This document shows, one piece after another, positions 1-6,900 of a stretch of 14,356 bases of DNA. The notes under the pieces were generated by a model. It worked only from the letters and a program-made list of their open reading frames with translations, had not been told where the DNA came from and made no database searches. Both the position numbers and the translations under genes were made by a program. Position 1 is the first letter of the stretch. Each line of letters starts with the position of its first letter. The DNA comes from Oscillospiraceae bacterium. GTDB lineage: Bacteria; Bacillota; Clostridia; Oscillospirales; Oscillospiraceae. The stretch is from NCBI GenBank assembly GCA_016293865.1, contig JAEDDG010000044.1:1-14356 (forward strand), written 5' to 3'.

Positions 1-12
1 GTTTGATTGAAC

Positions 13-38
13 GTGCAAGGGGTCTTAACCCCTTGCAC
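13..38. repeat. 11-bp inverted repeat (hairpin)
   Basis: Arms at 13-23 and 28-38 (GTGCAAGGGGT / ACCCCTTGCAC) are perfectly complementary around the 4-nt loop CTTA. It lies about 155 bases past the stop codon of the EcfT gene on the minus strand. No T-run follows on either strand within the window, so it is not a textbook intrinsic terminator. It may belong to the 3' end of the ECF operon or to a neighbour outside the window. Confidence 0.6.
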
Positions 39-91
39 ACATTCCCCGCTGCTCACTCCCGCAGCGCTCTCTCATCGTCCAACGACAGTCC

Positions 92-121
92 GAGTCCGCC
101 GGAATGGATTCCGGCGGACTC
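92..121. repeat. 14-bp perfect inverted repeat after EcfT gene
   Basis: Arms at 92-105 and 108-121 (GAGTCCGCCGGAAT / ATTCCGGCGGACTC) are perfectly complementary with only GG between them. It is the first strong hairpin after the EcfT stop codon on the minus strand, about 70 bases downstream. There is no U-tract after it, so it could be a 3' stabilising structure, a Rho-independent stop of weak type, or a protein site. The remainder of 1-192 shows no convincing gene. Confidence 0.6.
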
Positions 122-192
122 AGCAGTCATGGCAATCATTCCAAATACTTTGTTTTCCCGGGAAATTGTCTCTGTGTGCCCCGCTCCGTCCG

Positions 193-969
193 TTAGACAA
201 ACGACGCCGCAGCCAGCAGGCGGCTTCCGGCAACCGCACCTGCGGCAATTGCCGCAAACAGCACGGCGCACAGGAGATCTGCCATTTTAAAGCGGTACTG
301 TCTGTACCCGGAATCCCGCCGGCGCAGCTCAAATCCGCGCAGCTGCGCGGCGACGGCCGCATCGTCCGTGCGCCGCACGGAGGTAATCAGCAGCGGCGCG
401 CACAGCGGAAGCACAAGAGAAAGCTTTTTCAGCGGGTTTTTTGTGTCAAAAGGCACGCCGCGGGCCGTCTGCGCCTCCATAATCTCCCGCAGTTCACGGG
501 TCAGCACAGGAATAAACCGGAACGCCGACGTCAGCGTAAAGGCGTATTTGTACGGCATATGCGCAACGGAAACCAGCGCGTTGGCCAGATCTGTCATCCG
601 CGTCACCGCCAGCACCAGCCCCATGGGCAGAGACGCCACAATCAGCCGCAGCGCCACCTTTGCGGCGGAGAGCAGCCCGTCGTCCGTCATATACAGGAAA
701 ACTCTCCTGCCTGTGCGGACAAAAACGGTCTGCAGCAGGATGATAAACACGCACAGGGAAACGAGGCTGCGCAGGATTCTGACGGCCTTGGGCAGGACGC
801 CGCCCACCGCAGCCAGCGCCAGATCCACCGCCAGCAGCAGGACCAGAACGGTCACTGTATCCGCCAGAATACATGCTGCACATATGCACACGGTAATCAA
901 AAGCTTTGTCATCGGATTCAGCCGGTGCAGGACCGAATTTCCCGGCGAGTATTCAAGCGCGCCGTTCAT
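193..969 (-). CDS. ecfT: ECF transporter transmembrane subunit EcfT
   Basis: 258-residue integral membrane T subunit that couples the two ATPases to the substrate-binding S subunit. Several hydrophobic segments are visible (about residues 21-57, 65-84, 101-122, 185-198 and 230-256). The PYKYAFTLTSAFRFIP stretch (139-154) is typical of the family. The two cytoplasmic coupling motifs are present: A169-R-G171 and a second, L210-R-G212, where the usual first Ala is Leu. The start at 969 is chosen because GAGGAGG sits 7-8 bases before that ATG. An upstream in-frame ATG at 1038 would lie deep inside the ATPase gene. The start overlaps the end of the upstream ATPase gene by 17 bases, which suggests translational coupling. 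It is the last gene of the ECF operon. The family is clear; the substrate is set by the S subunit, not by this protein. Confidence 0.92.
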   Translation of the reverse strand: MNGALEYSPGNSVLHRLNPMTKLLITVCICAACILADTVTVLVLLLAVDLALAAVGGVLPKAVRILRSLVSLCVFIILLQTVFVRTGRRVFLYMTDDGLLSAAKVALRLIVASLPMGLVLAVTRMTDLANALVSVAHMPYKYAFTLTSAFRFIPVLTRELREIMEAQTARGVPFDTKNPLKKLSLVLPLCAPLLITSVRRTDDAAVAAQLRGFELRRRDSGYRQYRFKMADLLCAVLFAAIAAGAVAGSRLLAAASFV

Positions 970-1765
970 GGCGGACCTCCTCTCTGACACAGCGGACCAT
1001 CTGACCGACAGTATCCGCCTCTGAAAAAGCGCCGCCAAGCGTCATTCCCAGCTGGATCACCTGCGGCGGCAGCAGATGCGCCTGCGCCAGAACGTCCTTC
1101 CGGCGGAAGACCGTGTGCGCCGGCCCGTCAGCCACCACGCGCCCGTCTGTCATGACAATCACGCGGCTGGCAAAATCCAGTACGACCTCCATATCATGGC
1201 ACACCATCAGCACCGTGGTCCCGGCCTGATTCAGCTGCCGCACCACGTCCATCATCTGCATGCATTCGCGGAAATCGAGACCGGTGGTCGGCTCGTCCAG
1301 AACCAGAATTTCCGGCTCGGCAGCCAGCAGGGCGGCCAGCGCCACCCGCTGCCGTTCACCTCTGGAAAGGCTGAAGGGCTCTGCGTCGCCCGGCAGGGAA
1401 AAGCGCTCCAGCACAGTCTCCGTCTTTTCCTCCGCGCCTTCCCGGCAGCCGATCAGCTCCAGCGAAAAGGCAATCTCCTGCCGGACGGTGGGCTTGCAGA
1501 GCTGCCGGTCCGGATTCTGAAACAGGAAGCCCACATGGGACGCCAGGACGCTGGTACGGGTCCGTCGCGTATCGCAGCCGGCCACCGTCACCGTTCCGGA
1601 GGCGGGCTTCAGGATTCCGGCCGCCAGCTTGGAAACCGTTGTTTTCCCTGCGCCGTTGGAGCCAATCAGCGCGGTAAATTCTCCTTTTTCAATCTCAAAT
1701 GACACATTGCGGATGGTCTGCGCGCCGGAGCCATAGCCAAAAGACACATTTGAAAAGGAAATCAT
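953..1765 (-). CDS. ECF transporter ATPase subunit (second ATPase, intact switch His)
   Basis: 270-residue ABC ATPase of the ECF/CbiO type. Walker A is GSNGAGKT (35-42), the Q-loop Gln is Q83 in LFQNPD, Walker B with the catalytic Glu ends at D157-E158, and the switch histidine is H190. The signature is LSRGE (133-137) rather than LSGGQ/LSGGE, so the glycine that packs near the partner's ATP is replaced by Arg135. The C-terminal tail after about residue 215 is ECF-like. Its ATG overlaps the stop of the first ATPase gene by 4 bases (ATGA), and its own end overlaps ecfT, so all are surely one transcript. It should pair with the first ATPase as a heterodimer at the inner face of the membrane. 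A CbiO-type cobalt/nickel role is unlikely given the TrpP-like S gene. Confidence 0.93.
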   Translation of the reverse strand: MISFSNVSFGYGSGAQTIRNVSFEIEKGEFTALIGSNGAGKTTVSKLAAGILKPASGTVTVAGCDTRRTRTSVLASHVGFLFQNPDRQLCKPTVRQEIAFSLELIGCREGAEEKTETVLERFSLPGDAEPFSLSRGERQRVALAALLAAEPEILVLDEPTTGLDFRECMQMMDVVRQLNQAGTTVLMVCHDMEVVLDFASRVIVMTDGRVVADGPAHTVFRRKDVLAQAHLLPPQVIQLGMTLGGAFSEADTVGQMVRCVREEVRHERRA

Positions 1766-2601
1766 TTCAAAAGCCCCCCTATTTTCTCCGCGGCCTCATC
1801 CACCGTGACGCAGATACCGCCCAGGTCAATCTGCTCCCGCTCCAGCGCCTTCGATAGACTGACCATCCGCGGGCAGTGAACGCCGATGGCCTCCAGCTCA
1901 TCGCTGTGGGCCAGCACCTGCCGTACCGGTCCGTGAAACGCCAGCCGGCTCTGATCCAGAACCGCAAGGTCATCGGCAAATTCGCTCAAAAGCATGATTT
2001 TCTGCTCGACAACCACAACTGTAATCCCCTCTTCCCGGCACAGACGCTGCAGAATGGAAAAAATCTGCCGGCTGCTCTGCGGATCCAGCTCGCCTGTCGG
2101 CTCGTCCAGAAGCAGAAGCTTCGGCCGGAGGGCCAGGATGGCCGCAATCGCCACTTTTTGCTTCTGGCCGCCGGAGAGCGCGTCAATCTGGCGGTCCCGC
2201 AGCTGGCTGATGCCCACAGCCTCCAGCGCGTCCCGGATCCGGTCTTCAATCTGTCCGCGCGCAACGCCGAAATTCTCCAGACCGTACAGCAGCTCATCCT
2301 CCACACAGGACGACACCATCATGCTGTCGATATCCTGAAAGACCGTACCCGCAATACAGGACAGGTCCGTCAGCGCCGTATCAAACGTGTCGTGGCCGTC
2401 CACCAGAATGCTGCCGTAGAAATCTCCCTGGTGGTGGTGTGGGATCGTCCCGTTGACGGCGCGGATCAGCGTGGTTTTTCCGGCGCCGGAAGCGCCGATC
2501 ACGCCCAGAAACCGTCCTGCAGGGACATGCAGAGAAATGCCGTCCAGCGCTTTTTTCTGACTGTTTTTATATGAAAATGTAACGTCTGAAATCCGGATCA
2601 T
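1762..2601 (-). CDS. ECF transporter ATPase subunit (first ATPase, switch His replaced by Gln)
   Basis: 279-residue ABC ATPase, partner of the downstream ATPase. Walker A is GASGAGKT (36-43), the Q-loop Gln is Q89, the signature is a canonical LSGGQ (142-146), and Walker B runs through D166-E167. Where ABC proteins have the switch (H-loop) histidine, after the strand VVVV, this protein has E200-Q201. The catalytic Glu is kept, so the site may bind ATP and hydrolyse it slowly. The ATG at 2601 follows the S-subunit stop after a 9-base gap, with only a weak AGGG ribosome site inside the preceding coding end, suggesting translational coupling. The family is clear; the meaning of the Gln substitution is inference. 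Confidence 0.93.
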   Translation of the reverse strand: MIRISDVTFSYKNSQKKALDGISLHVPAGRFLGVIGASGAGKTTLIRAVNGTIPHHHQGDFYGSILVDGHDTFDTALTDLSCIAGTVFQDIDSMMVSSCVEDELLYGLENFGVARGQIEDRIRDALEAVGISQLRDRQIDALSGGQKQKVAIAAILALRPKLLLLDEPTGELDPQSSRQIFSILQRLCREEGITVVVVEQKIMLLSEFADDLAVLDQSRLAFHGPVRQVLAHSDELEAIGVHCPRMVSLSKALEREQIDLGGICVTVDEAAEKIGGLLK

Positions 2602-2610
2602 GGCGCTGCC

Positions 2611-3159
2611 CTACTTTTTCATGGCCATACGCACGGGAACGTACAGAATCTGAACGATCACGCAGTTGATCAGCGCTGTGAAGAATACGATGGGCGCATA
2701 GGCCACCAGACCCGCTGCGGAGGCCTGGTAGAACACGAACAGGCAGACAACAAACGCAGCGCCGCTGACAAATGTGGAGAAGAACGTTGTGACCAGCGGT
2801 GAAACATCCAGCGCCTTGCCCCGGATCCGGATGTGCATGGGAATGCGGATCAGAAGGCCCATCACCACTGCGCCCAGAAGCTCGGAAATCAGATTGATGT
2901 ACGGTGAAGGCGTGCTGATCTGGCACAGTGCGCCGGCCAGGAGGCCGACAACGGCGCATCCGGCGAGCTTCGGCCGGATCAGCAGAATAGCCAGGCAATA
3001 CATGGCAATCATAAAGTTGGGCTTCATGCCGAGAATGGCAAAGCCGCTGGAGAAAATGCGCAGTACCGCGCCCGCAGCCAGCAGCAGCGCCAGCAGAATC
3101 AGGTCGGCAATGGAAATCTGGGATTTGTTTTCGACGGTAACGGTTCTTTTTTCGGACAT
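2611..3159 (-). CDS. trpP: TrpP-like S subunit of an ECF transporter, probable tryptophan uptake
   Basis: 182-residue hydrophobic protein with about five to six membrane spans, the size of the TrpP (tryptophan transporter, B. subtilis YhaG) family. After a polar N-terminus (1-16) the first helix is at about 17-35, followed by the family-like GMKPN motif (44-48) and a long hydrophobic segment ending before IRPKLAG. The start at 3159 is chosen because AAGGA lies 6 bases before that ATG; the in-frame ATG 33 bases upstream lacks this. It heads an operon with two ECF ATPases and EcfT, which gives it the role of substrate-binding S subunit. The leader RNA upstream has a Trp (UGG) specifier, independent support for tryptophan. 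The family assignment is from remembered similarity; transport of a related indole compound cannot be excluded. Confidence 0.8.
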   Translation of the reverse strand: MSEKRTVTVENKSQISIADLILLALLLAAGAVLRIFSSGFAILGMKPNFMIAMYCLAILLIRPKLAGCAVVGLLAGALCQISTPSPYINLISELLGAVVMGLLIRIPMHIRIRGKALDVSPLVTTFFSTFVSGAAFVVCLFVFYQASAAGLVAYAPIVFFTALINCVIVQILYVPVRMAMKK

Positions 3160-3238
3160 GATTGTTCCTTCCTTTCGGGCTTTTGCAGCCACATTTAAAT
3201 TGATTGCATCCTGACGCGGATACTGCGATAAACACCCG

Positions 3239-3276
3239 AAAAAACAGAATACCCGCCCTTAAAAAAGGGCGGGTAT
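3239..3276 (-). terminator. T-box intrinsic terminator
   Basis: On the minus strand a 12-bp perfect GC-rich hairpin (arms at 3265-3276 and 3249-3260, loop 3261-3264) is followed by TCTGTTTTTT. It sits just after the T-box sequence and before the S-subunit gene, the position expected for the regulated terminator of a transcription-attenuating T-box. Confidence 0.93.
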
Positions 3277-3524
3277 AAAAATATCCACGGTACCACCTTT
3301 ATTTGATCCCTTTGACAGGATCCTCTCGCGAGAATGCCTACACATCCTCTCCCCGTAACGCAGGTATGCGGCTCAGTTACTGAGCATACAAAAGCATGCC
3401 GTTCGCCTTGCCCTCAGCGATCCATTTGCCGGCCGGACTGCTGCGGGGATTTCAGCCTCCCCCGCTCTCTGTGAGCGCCTAAACACGGTTTGATCTTCGC
3501 TTCATCGGTTTATCGAGTATTTAT
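3240..3524 (-). promoter_or_regulatory. T-box leader RNA, predicted tRNA-Trp sensor
   Basis: The minus-strand leader between the promoter and the S-subunit gene has T-box landmarks in order. Stem I contains an ACAGAGAGC element near 3471 and a GCUGAAA element near 3449. The specifier region reads AAAUGGAUCGCUGAG, with UGG at 3424-3422 in the usual place after AA and before A. A GGATCC...GGATC hairpin lies near 3320. The conserved T-box AGGUGGUACCGU is at 3298-3287, followed by the terminator. UGG is the tryptophan codon, so uncharged tRNA-Trp should favour antitermination and expression of the ECF operon. The T-box bulge reads UGGU, which would pair best with an A discriminator; tRNA-Trp usually has G, so a U-G pair would be needed. 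The T-box call is very safe; the Trp specificity is strong but rests on my alignment by eye. Confidence 0.92.
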
Positions 3525-3530
3525 GGCGGA

Positions 3531-3559
3531 ATATTAGCAAATTCGCCGGCTGTTGTCAA
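3531..3559 (-). promoter_or_regulatory. Promoter of the T-box/ECF operon
   Basis: On the minus strand a perfect -35 TTGACA (3559-3554) and a -10 TAATAT (3536-3531) are separated by exactly 17 bases. Transcription would begin near 3524, just before the T-box stem I. Confidence 0.88.
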
Positions 3560-3581
3560 CGGTCATTCTGCCGATTTCGCG

Positions 3582-3618
3582 CAGGAAATTTCAGGAAATT
3601 TTTGTCATGCATTTCCTG
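3582..3618. repeat. Tandem 10-bp direct repeat with an inverted third copy
   Basis: CAGGAAATTT occurs at 3582-3591 and again immediately at 3592-3601. Its inverse ATTTCCTG occurs at 3611-3618 and can pair with 3592-3599 as a hairpin. The block lies between the stop of the exported-protein gene (3631) and the -35 of the ECF operon promoter (3559). It could be an upstream protein-binding or UP-like element spaced by one helical turn, or a weak 3' hairpin of the preceding gene. Confidence 0.55.
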
Positions 3619-3630
3619 TTCCGGCGCGTA

Positions 3631-4581
3631 TTAATCCTCCGGCGCTCCGATCGTGACCGGTACGCTTTCCCGCGCAGGCAGCAGCAGCGTAAAGTTCAGG
3701 GTCATGGTTCTCTGTCCGGCCGCAGCGGCCTCAAACAGCTCCTCCAGCCTGCCGGTATACAGGCGCCGTCCCTGCGCGTCCAGAACCTGCGGACGGACCT
3801 GACCGCCTATTGCAGCCGCGGCGTCCTGGGCCGTGTCTCCCAGGTACAGCCCTGCGGCCGCTTCCAGCATGGCATCCGCCGTCGATACATAGCGGGTGTA
3901 GCCGGTGCTGACGCTCTCACGGTCTCCCTCTGCGCTGAACAAGGCATTCGGATAACCGAACACATCAAAAGCATCCAGATCGTTTCCCAACAGGATAATA
4001 TACGCCTTGTCTGCCGGCGTTTCCGACACAGGCATCGCACAGCGGACAAACCCGCTGTCTTCATCGGCGTAAAACCTGGAAAAGCCGCAGCTCAGAACCG
4101 ATGTATCCTGCAGGTCCACTTTAAATTCCACAGCCAGCATACTATCGCCGCTTTCGCTTCTGCAGTCCGTGAACATATAAACCCAGGCGTCGGCTCCCGG
4201 CGCAACGGTGTCCGGATCCGTACGCCCCGCAGGCTCCGAACAGGATACCGTGCATTCAACCGCGCTGCCGCCCGCAAAAATCCGGGCCGGCATGTCCAGC
4301 GCTCCCGTGTATGTATATTCAAATACCGCCTCTGTATCCGTTTCCGTATTGCTGTATACCTGAAAGCTCTGGATCCCCGTCTGCCTGACGGTCGCGCCGC
4401 CCGCCGTACACAGAAGGCCGCCCTCTTCCGGAGCGGACAGAACCTGAGGTCTGCCCTCGCTTTCGGGAAACGCGCCGGCGCTCTGCCACGGGACTGCGCC
4501 TGCCGCCACGCAGAAAACCAGCAGCGCCAGCGCCGCTCTCCGGCTGCCGCGGCGCAGCGCAGCCATCTTTCCTCTGTTCAT
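3631..4581 (-). CDS. Exported protein of unknown function
   Basis: 316 residues. The N-terminus has basic residues (MNRGKMAALRRGSRR) followed by a hydrophobic stretch (about 16-29) and a likely signal-peptidase site near AGAVPWQSAGA (about 27-37), so it is probably secreted or released at the cell surface. There is no lipobox cysteine and no C-terminal anchor or LPXTG motif. The mature part is acidic and rich in Ala, Gly, Thr and Ser, with several cysteines, and looks beta-rich. I do not recognise a family. The start is supported by AAAGGTG 7 bases before the ATG. It stands alone on the minus strand, divergent from the DUF2461 gene, and ends before the promoter of the ECF operon. The reading frame is long, has a good ribosome site and a signal sequence, so I consider it real. 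Confidence 0.82.
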   Translation of the reverse strand: MNRGKMAALRRGSRRAALALLVFCVAAGAVPWQSAGAFPESEGRPQVLSAPEEGGLLCTAGGATVRQTGIQSFQVYSNTETDTEAVFEYTYTGALDMPARIFAGGSAVECTVSCSEPAGRTDPDTVAPGADAWVYMFTDCRSESGDSMLAVEFKVDLQDTSVLSCGFSRFYADEDSGFVRCAMPVSETPADKAYIILLGNDLDAFDVFGYPNALFSAEGDRESVSTGYTRYVSTADAMLEAAAGLYLGDTAQDAAAAIGGQVRPQVLDAQGRRLYTGRLEELFEAAAAGQRTMTLNFTLLLPARESVPVTIGAPED

Positions 4582-4688
4582 CGTATCACACCTTTCAAAA
4601 GTTCCGCCGCCGCACAGTTTCGCGCCGCGGCAGTTTCAGCATACACCCTGTCCGGTGTGAAAACTGTCGCATCCTGCACCTGATGCAC

Positions 4689-4717
4689 TTGCACAAGCCG
4701 CCTTCGCGGTTTATAAT
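4689..4717 (+). promoter_or_regulatory. Promoter of the DUF2461 gene (and possibly metK)
   Basis: TTGCAC (4689-4694) and a perfect TATAAT (4712-4717) are separated by 17 bases, about 30 bases upstream of the ATG at 4746. Confidence 0.82.
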
Positions 4718-4745
4718 GGGATAGAATCCACTTTTGAGGTGAAAA

Positions 4746-5420
4746 ATGTTTACCGGGTTTTCTCAGGCCACACAGGACTTTCTCTGGGGCCTTCTCCTGA
4801 ACAATGAGCGTCCATGGTTTGAGGCGCACCGCGCCGAATACCAGCAGCATCTGCTGACTCCTTTCCGGGAGCTTGCGCTGGACACCTCTGATGAAATGCG
4901 GAAGCGTTTTCCGGATCTCAGTCTCACGCTTCACATCGCCCGCATTTACCGGGACGCCCGCCGGCTGCACGGCCGCGGCCCTTATAAGGAACACCTCTGG
5001 TTTTCCCTCTCGGATACCGACTGGATCTCCACGGCCAGCTTCTGGTTTGAAATCGGCGCCGCCGATTTCGGCTACGGTCTCGGCCTGTACTGTGCCACGC
5101 CGGAACAAATGGAAAACTACCGCCGATGCATCTCCGCCGCTCCGGCCGCCTTTGCGCGTATTGTTGAAGACATCAACCGCGGCGGGCTGTTTTCGCCGGA
5201 GGGCGCGGAATACAAACGGCCGAAGGGCGACCTCGGACCGCTTCTGAACCCATGGTACAACAAAAAACATATCGGCGCGGAACACAGCGAGTCTTTCGGC
5301 CCTGCGCTCTTTTCTCCGGACCTGCCTCAGATTCTTGCAGATGGCTTCAGTACGCTGATGCCGCTGTATCAGTACATCTGCACTGCCTGCGGCCTGCCGG
5401 CGCCGCAGAAGCTGCCCTGA
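4746..5420 (+). CDS. DUF2461 / TIGR02453 family protein
   Basis: 224-residue soluble protein. The N-terminus matches the family pattern: F-T-G-F at 2-5, then a helix leading to NNERPWF (19-25), a conserved Arg/Tyr pair and a Pro. The second family block is RIYRDARRLHGRGPYKEH (about 66-83), corresponding to the usual R-I-x-R-D...PYK sequence. Full family length is about 210-230, so the gene is complete. GAGGTG lies about 6 bases before the ATG. No enzymatic activity is established for this family to my knowledge, and none is claimed here. It precedes metK by 52 bases on the same strand with no terminator between them, so the two may be co-transcribed. Confidence 0.9.
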   Translation: MFTGFSQATQDFLWGLLLNNERPWFEAHRAEYQQHLLTPFRELALDTSDEMRKRFPDLSLTLHIARIYRDARRLHGRGPYKEHLWFSLSDTDWISTASFWFEIGAADFGYGLGLYCATPEQMENYRRCISAAPAAFARIVEDINRGGLFSPEGAEYKRPKGDLGPLLNPWYNKKHIGAEHSESFGPALFSPDLPQILADGFSTLMPLYQYICTACGLPAPQKLP

Positions 5421-5472
5421 TTCCGATGTTTTTCCGGCGCCTGACGATTTGTGCAAAGAAAGGATTATGATC

Positions 5473-6654
5473 ATGAAAAAGCGCGTTTTTACCTCTGAAT
5501 CCGTGACAGAAGGGCATCCGGACAAGCTCTGCGACCAGATTTCCGATGCTGTTCTGGACGATATTCTCTCCAAAGATCCCAATGCCCGCGTAGCCTGTGA
5601 GACCGCCACCACCACCGGCATGGTGCTGGTTATGGGCGAAATTTCCACGGCCTGCTACGCTGACATTCCCTCCATTGTCCGCAGAACCGTGCGGCGCATC
5701 GGCTACACAAACCCCGAATACGGTTTTGACGCCAACAGCTGCGCAGTCCTCACCTCCATTGACGAGCAGTCTCCGGACATTGCCATGGGCGTGGACAACT
5801 CACTGGAGTACAAATCCGGCGACACAGATGACGACGACCTGATCGGCGCCGGCGACCAGGGCATGATGTTCGGCTTCGCCTGTGACGAGACGGAACAGCT
5901 GATGCCTGCGCCGATCCATATGGCCCATCAGCTTTCCCGCCGGCTGGCGCAGGTGCGCAAAAGCGGTGAGCTCGGCTGGCTGCGTCCTGACGGCAAGAGC
6001 CAGGTTTCCGTGCAGTACGACGAGAACGGCCGCGTTGAACGTTGCCCGGCCATTGTCGTCTCCGCTCAGCATGACCCGGACATTTCAATTGCAGACCTGC
6101 GTGAAGCGATCATCGAGACCGTGATCAAGCCGGTGATCCCGGCACAGTATATGGACCGCGATACCAAGCTTTATGTAAACCCGACCGGCCGCTTCGTCGT
6201 CGGCGGACCTGTGGGCGACTCCGGTCTCACCGGCCGCAAAATCATTGTGGACACCTACGGCGGCTATGCGTCCCACGGCGGCGGCGCATTTTCCGGCAAG
6301 GATCCCACAAAGGTCGACCGCAGCGCGGCCTATATGGCCCGGTATGTGGCCAAGAACATCGTGGCAGCCGGCCTTGCCCGGCACTGCCAGATTGAGTTTG
6401 CGTACGCCATCGGCGTGGCTGCTCCTGTGTCCGTGCTGGTGGAAACCGGCGGCACCGGCGTCGTGTCTGACGACCGCCTGGCGGAGATTGTCCGCCGCTG
6501 CTTTGACCTGCGGCCGGCTTCCATTATCCGCCGGCTGGATCTGCGCCGGCCCATTTATGCGCAGACGGCGGCCTACGGCCACTTCGGCCGGGATGATCTG
6601 GATCTCCCCTGGGAGAAAACGGACGCCGTGGACGCGCTGAAAGCCTGCATCTGA
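5473..6654 (+). CDS. metK: S-adenosylmethionine synthetase MetK
   Basis: Makes S-adenosylmethionine from methionine and ATP in the cytoplasm, feeding methylation and polyamine routes. 393 residues, the normal length. The methionine/ATP site GHPDK is at 14-18, the glycine-rich GAGDQG motif at 125-130, and the phosphate-binding region GGGAFSGKDPTKVDRS around 269-284. Earlier in-frame ATGs exist at 5467 and 5449. I prefer 5473 because AAAGGA (5459-5464) is then 8 bases away, while 5467 would be only 2 bases from it. The 52-base gap to the preceding gene is too short for a SAM riboswitch, so either an internal promoter or read-through from 4689 drives it. Confidence 0.96.
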   Translation: MKKRVFTSESVTEGHPDKLCDQISDAVLDDILSKDPNARVACETATTTGMVLVMGEISTACYADIPSIVRRTVRRIGYTNPEYGFDANSCAVLTSIDEQSPDIAMGVDNSLEYKSGDTDDDDLIGAGDQGMMFGFACDETEQLMPAPIHMAHQLSRRLAQVRKSGELGWLRPDGKSQVSVQYDENGRVERCPAIVVSAQHDPDISIADLREAIIETVIKPVIPAQYMDRDTKLYVNPTGRFVVGGPVGDSGLTGRKIIVDTYGGYASHGGGAFSGKDPTKVDRSAAYMARYVAKNIVAAGLARHCQIEFAYAIGVAAPVSVLVETGGTGVVSDDRLAEIVRRCFDLRPASIIRRLDLRRPIYAQTAAYGHFGRDDLDLPWEKTDAVDALKACI

Positions 6655-6758
6655 CCGCGCAGCTCAAATACTGCAGGCAACCCCCGCCGCACACGGATGT
6701 TTATAAGAAAGCAATCCAAACAAGCACAAATATGGCATCCGTCAGTCTGAATTGGAAC

Positions 6759-6803
6759 AAAATAACGGGTATTCGGCATTAACGCCGAGTACCCGTTATT
6801 TTT
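6759..6803. terminator. Bidirectional terminator between metK and the MATE gene
   Basis: A 17-bp stem (arms 6761-6777 and 6784-6800, one T-G pair, loop ATTAAC), extended by AA/TT pairs, is followed by TTTTT on the plus strand and flanked by an A-run on the other side. It can therefore end metK on the plus strand and the MATE operon on the minus strand. The rest of 6655-6900 holds no gene; only a short palindrome TCTGCCGGCGGCAGA at 6871-6885 stands out. Confidence 0.9.
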
Positions 6804-6900
6804 CACCGTCATTTCAGAACAATAGATTCGCTGCACTTTTACATATGATATTTCAGTTGAACTCAGCATCTCTGCCGGCGGCAGAACAGCTTTTCTTCGT

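Noticed and set aside
53..271. Small minus-strand frame ending past the ecfT stop
   Set aside because: Mostly overlaps ecfT in another frame; its downstream part reads through the 92-121 palindrome and has no convincing ribosome site.
7..987. Long plus-strand open frame opposite ecfT
   Set aside because: Rich in Arg, His and Gln with no ribosome site; it is the antisense shadow of a clear membrane-protein gene.
3553..4683. 376-codon plus-strand open frame opposite the exported protein
   Set aside because: Arg/Gln/Ala-rich composition typical of GC-rich antisense frames, and it begins inside the ECF promoter; the minus-strand frame has a signal peptide and a good ribosome site.
5421..5472. 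SAM riboswitch upstream of metK
   Set aside because: Only 52 bases are available and none of the conserved SAM-I features is visible.
4578..5648. 356-codon minus-strand open frame opposite DUF2461 and metK
   Set aside because: Spans two well-supported plus-strand genes and has no recognisable protein features.
6752..6869. Similar peptide motifs (NNGYSAL...TRYF) on both strands
   Set aside because: They are produced by translating the near-perfect terminator palindrome in both directions and are not evidence of a gene.
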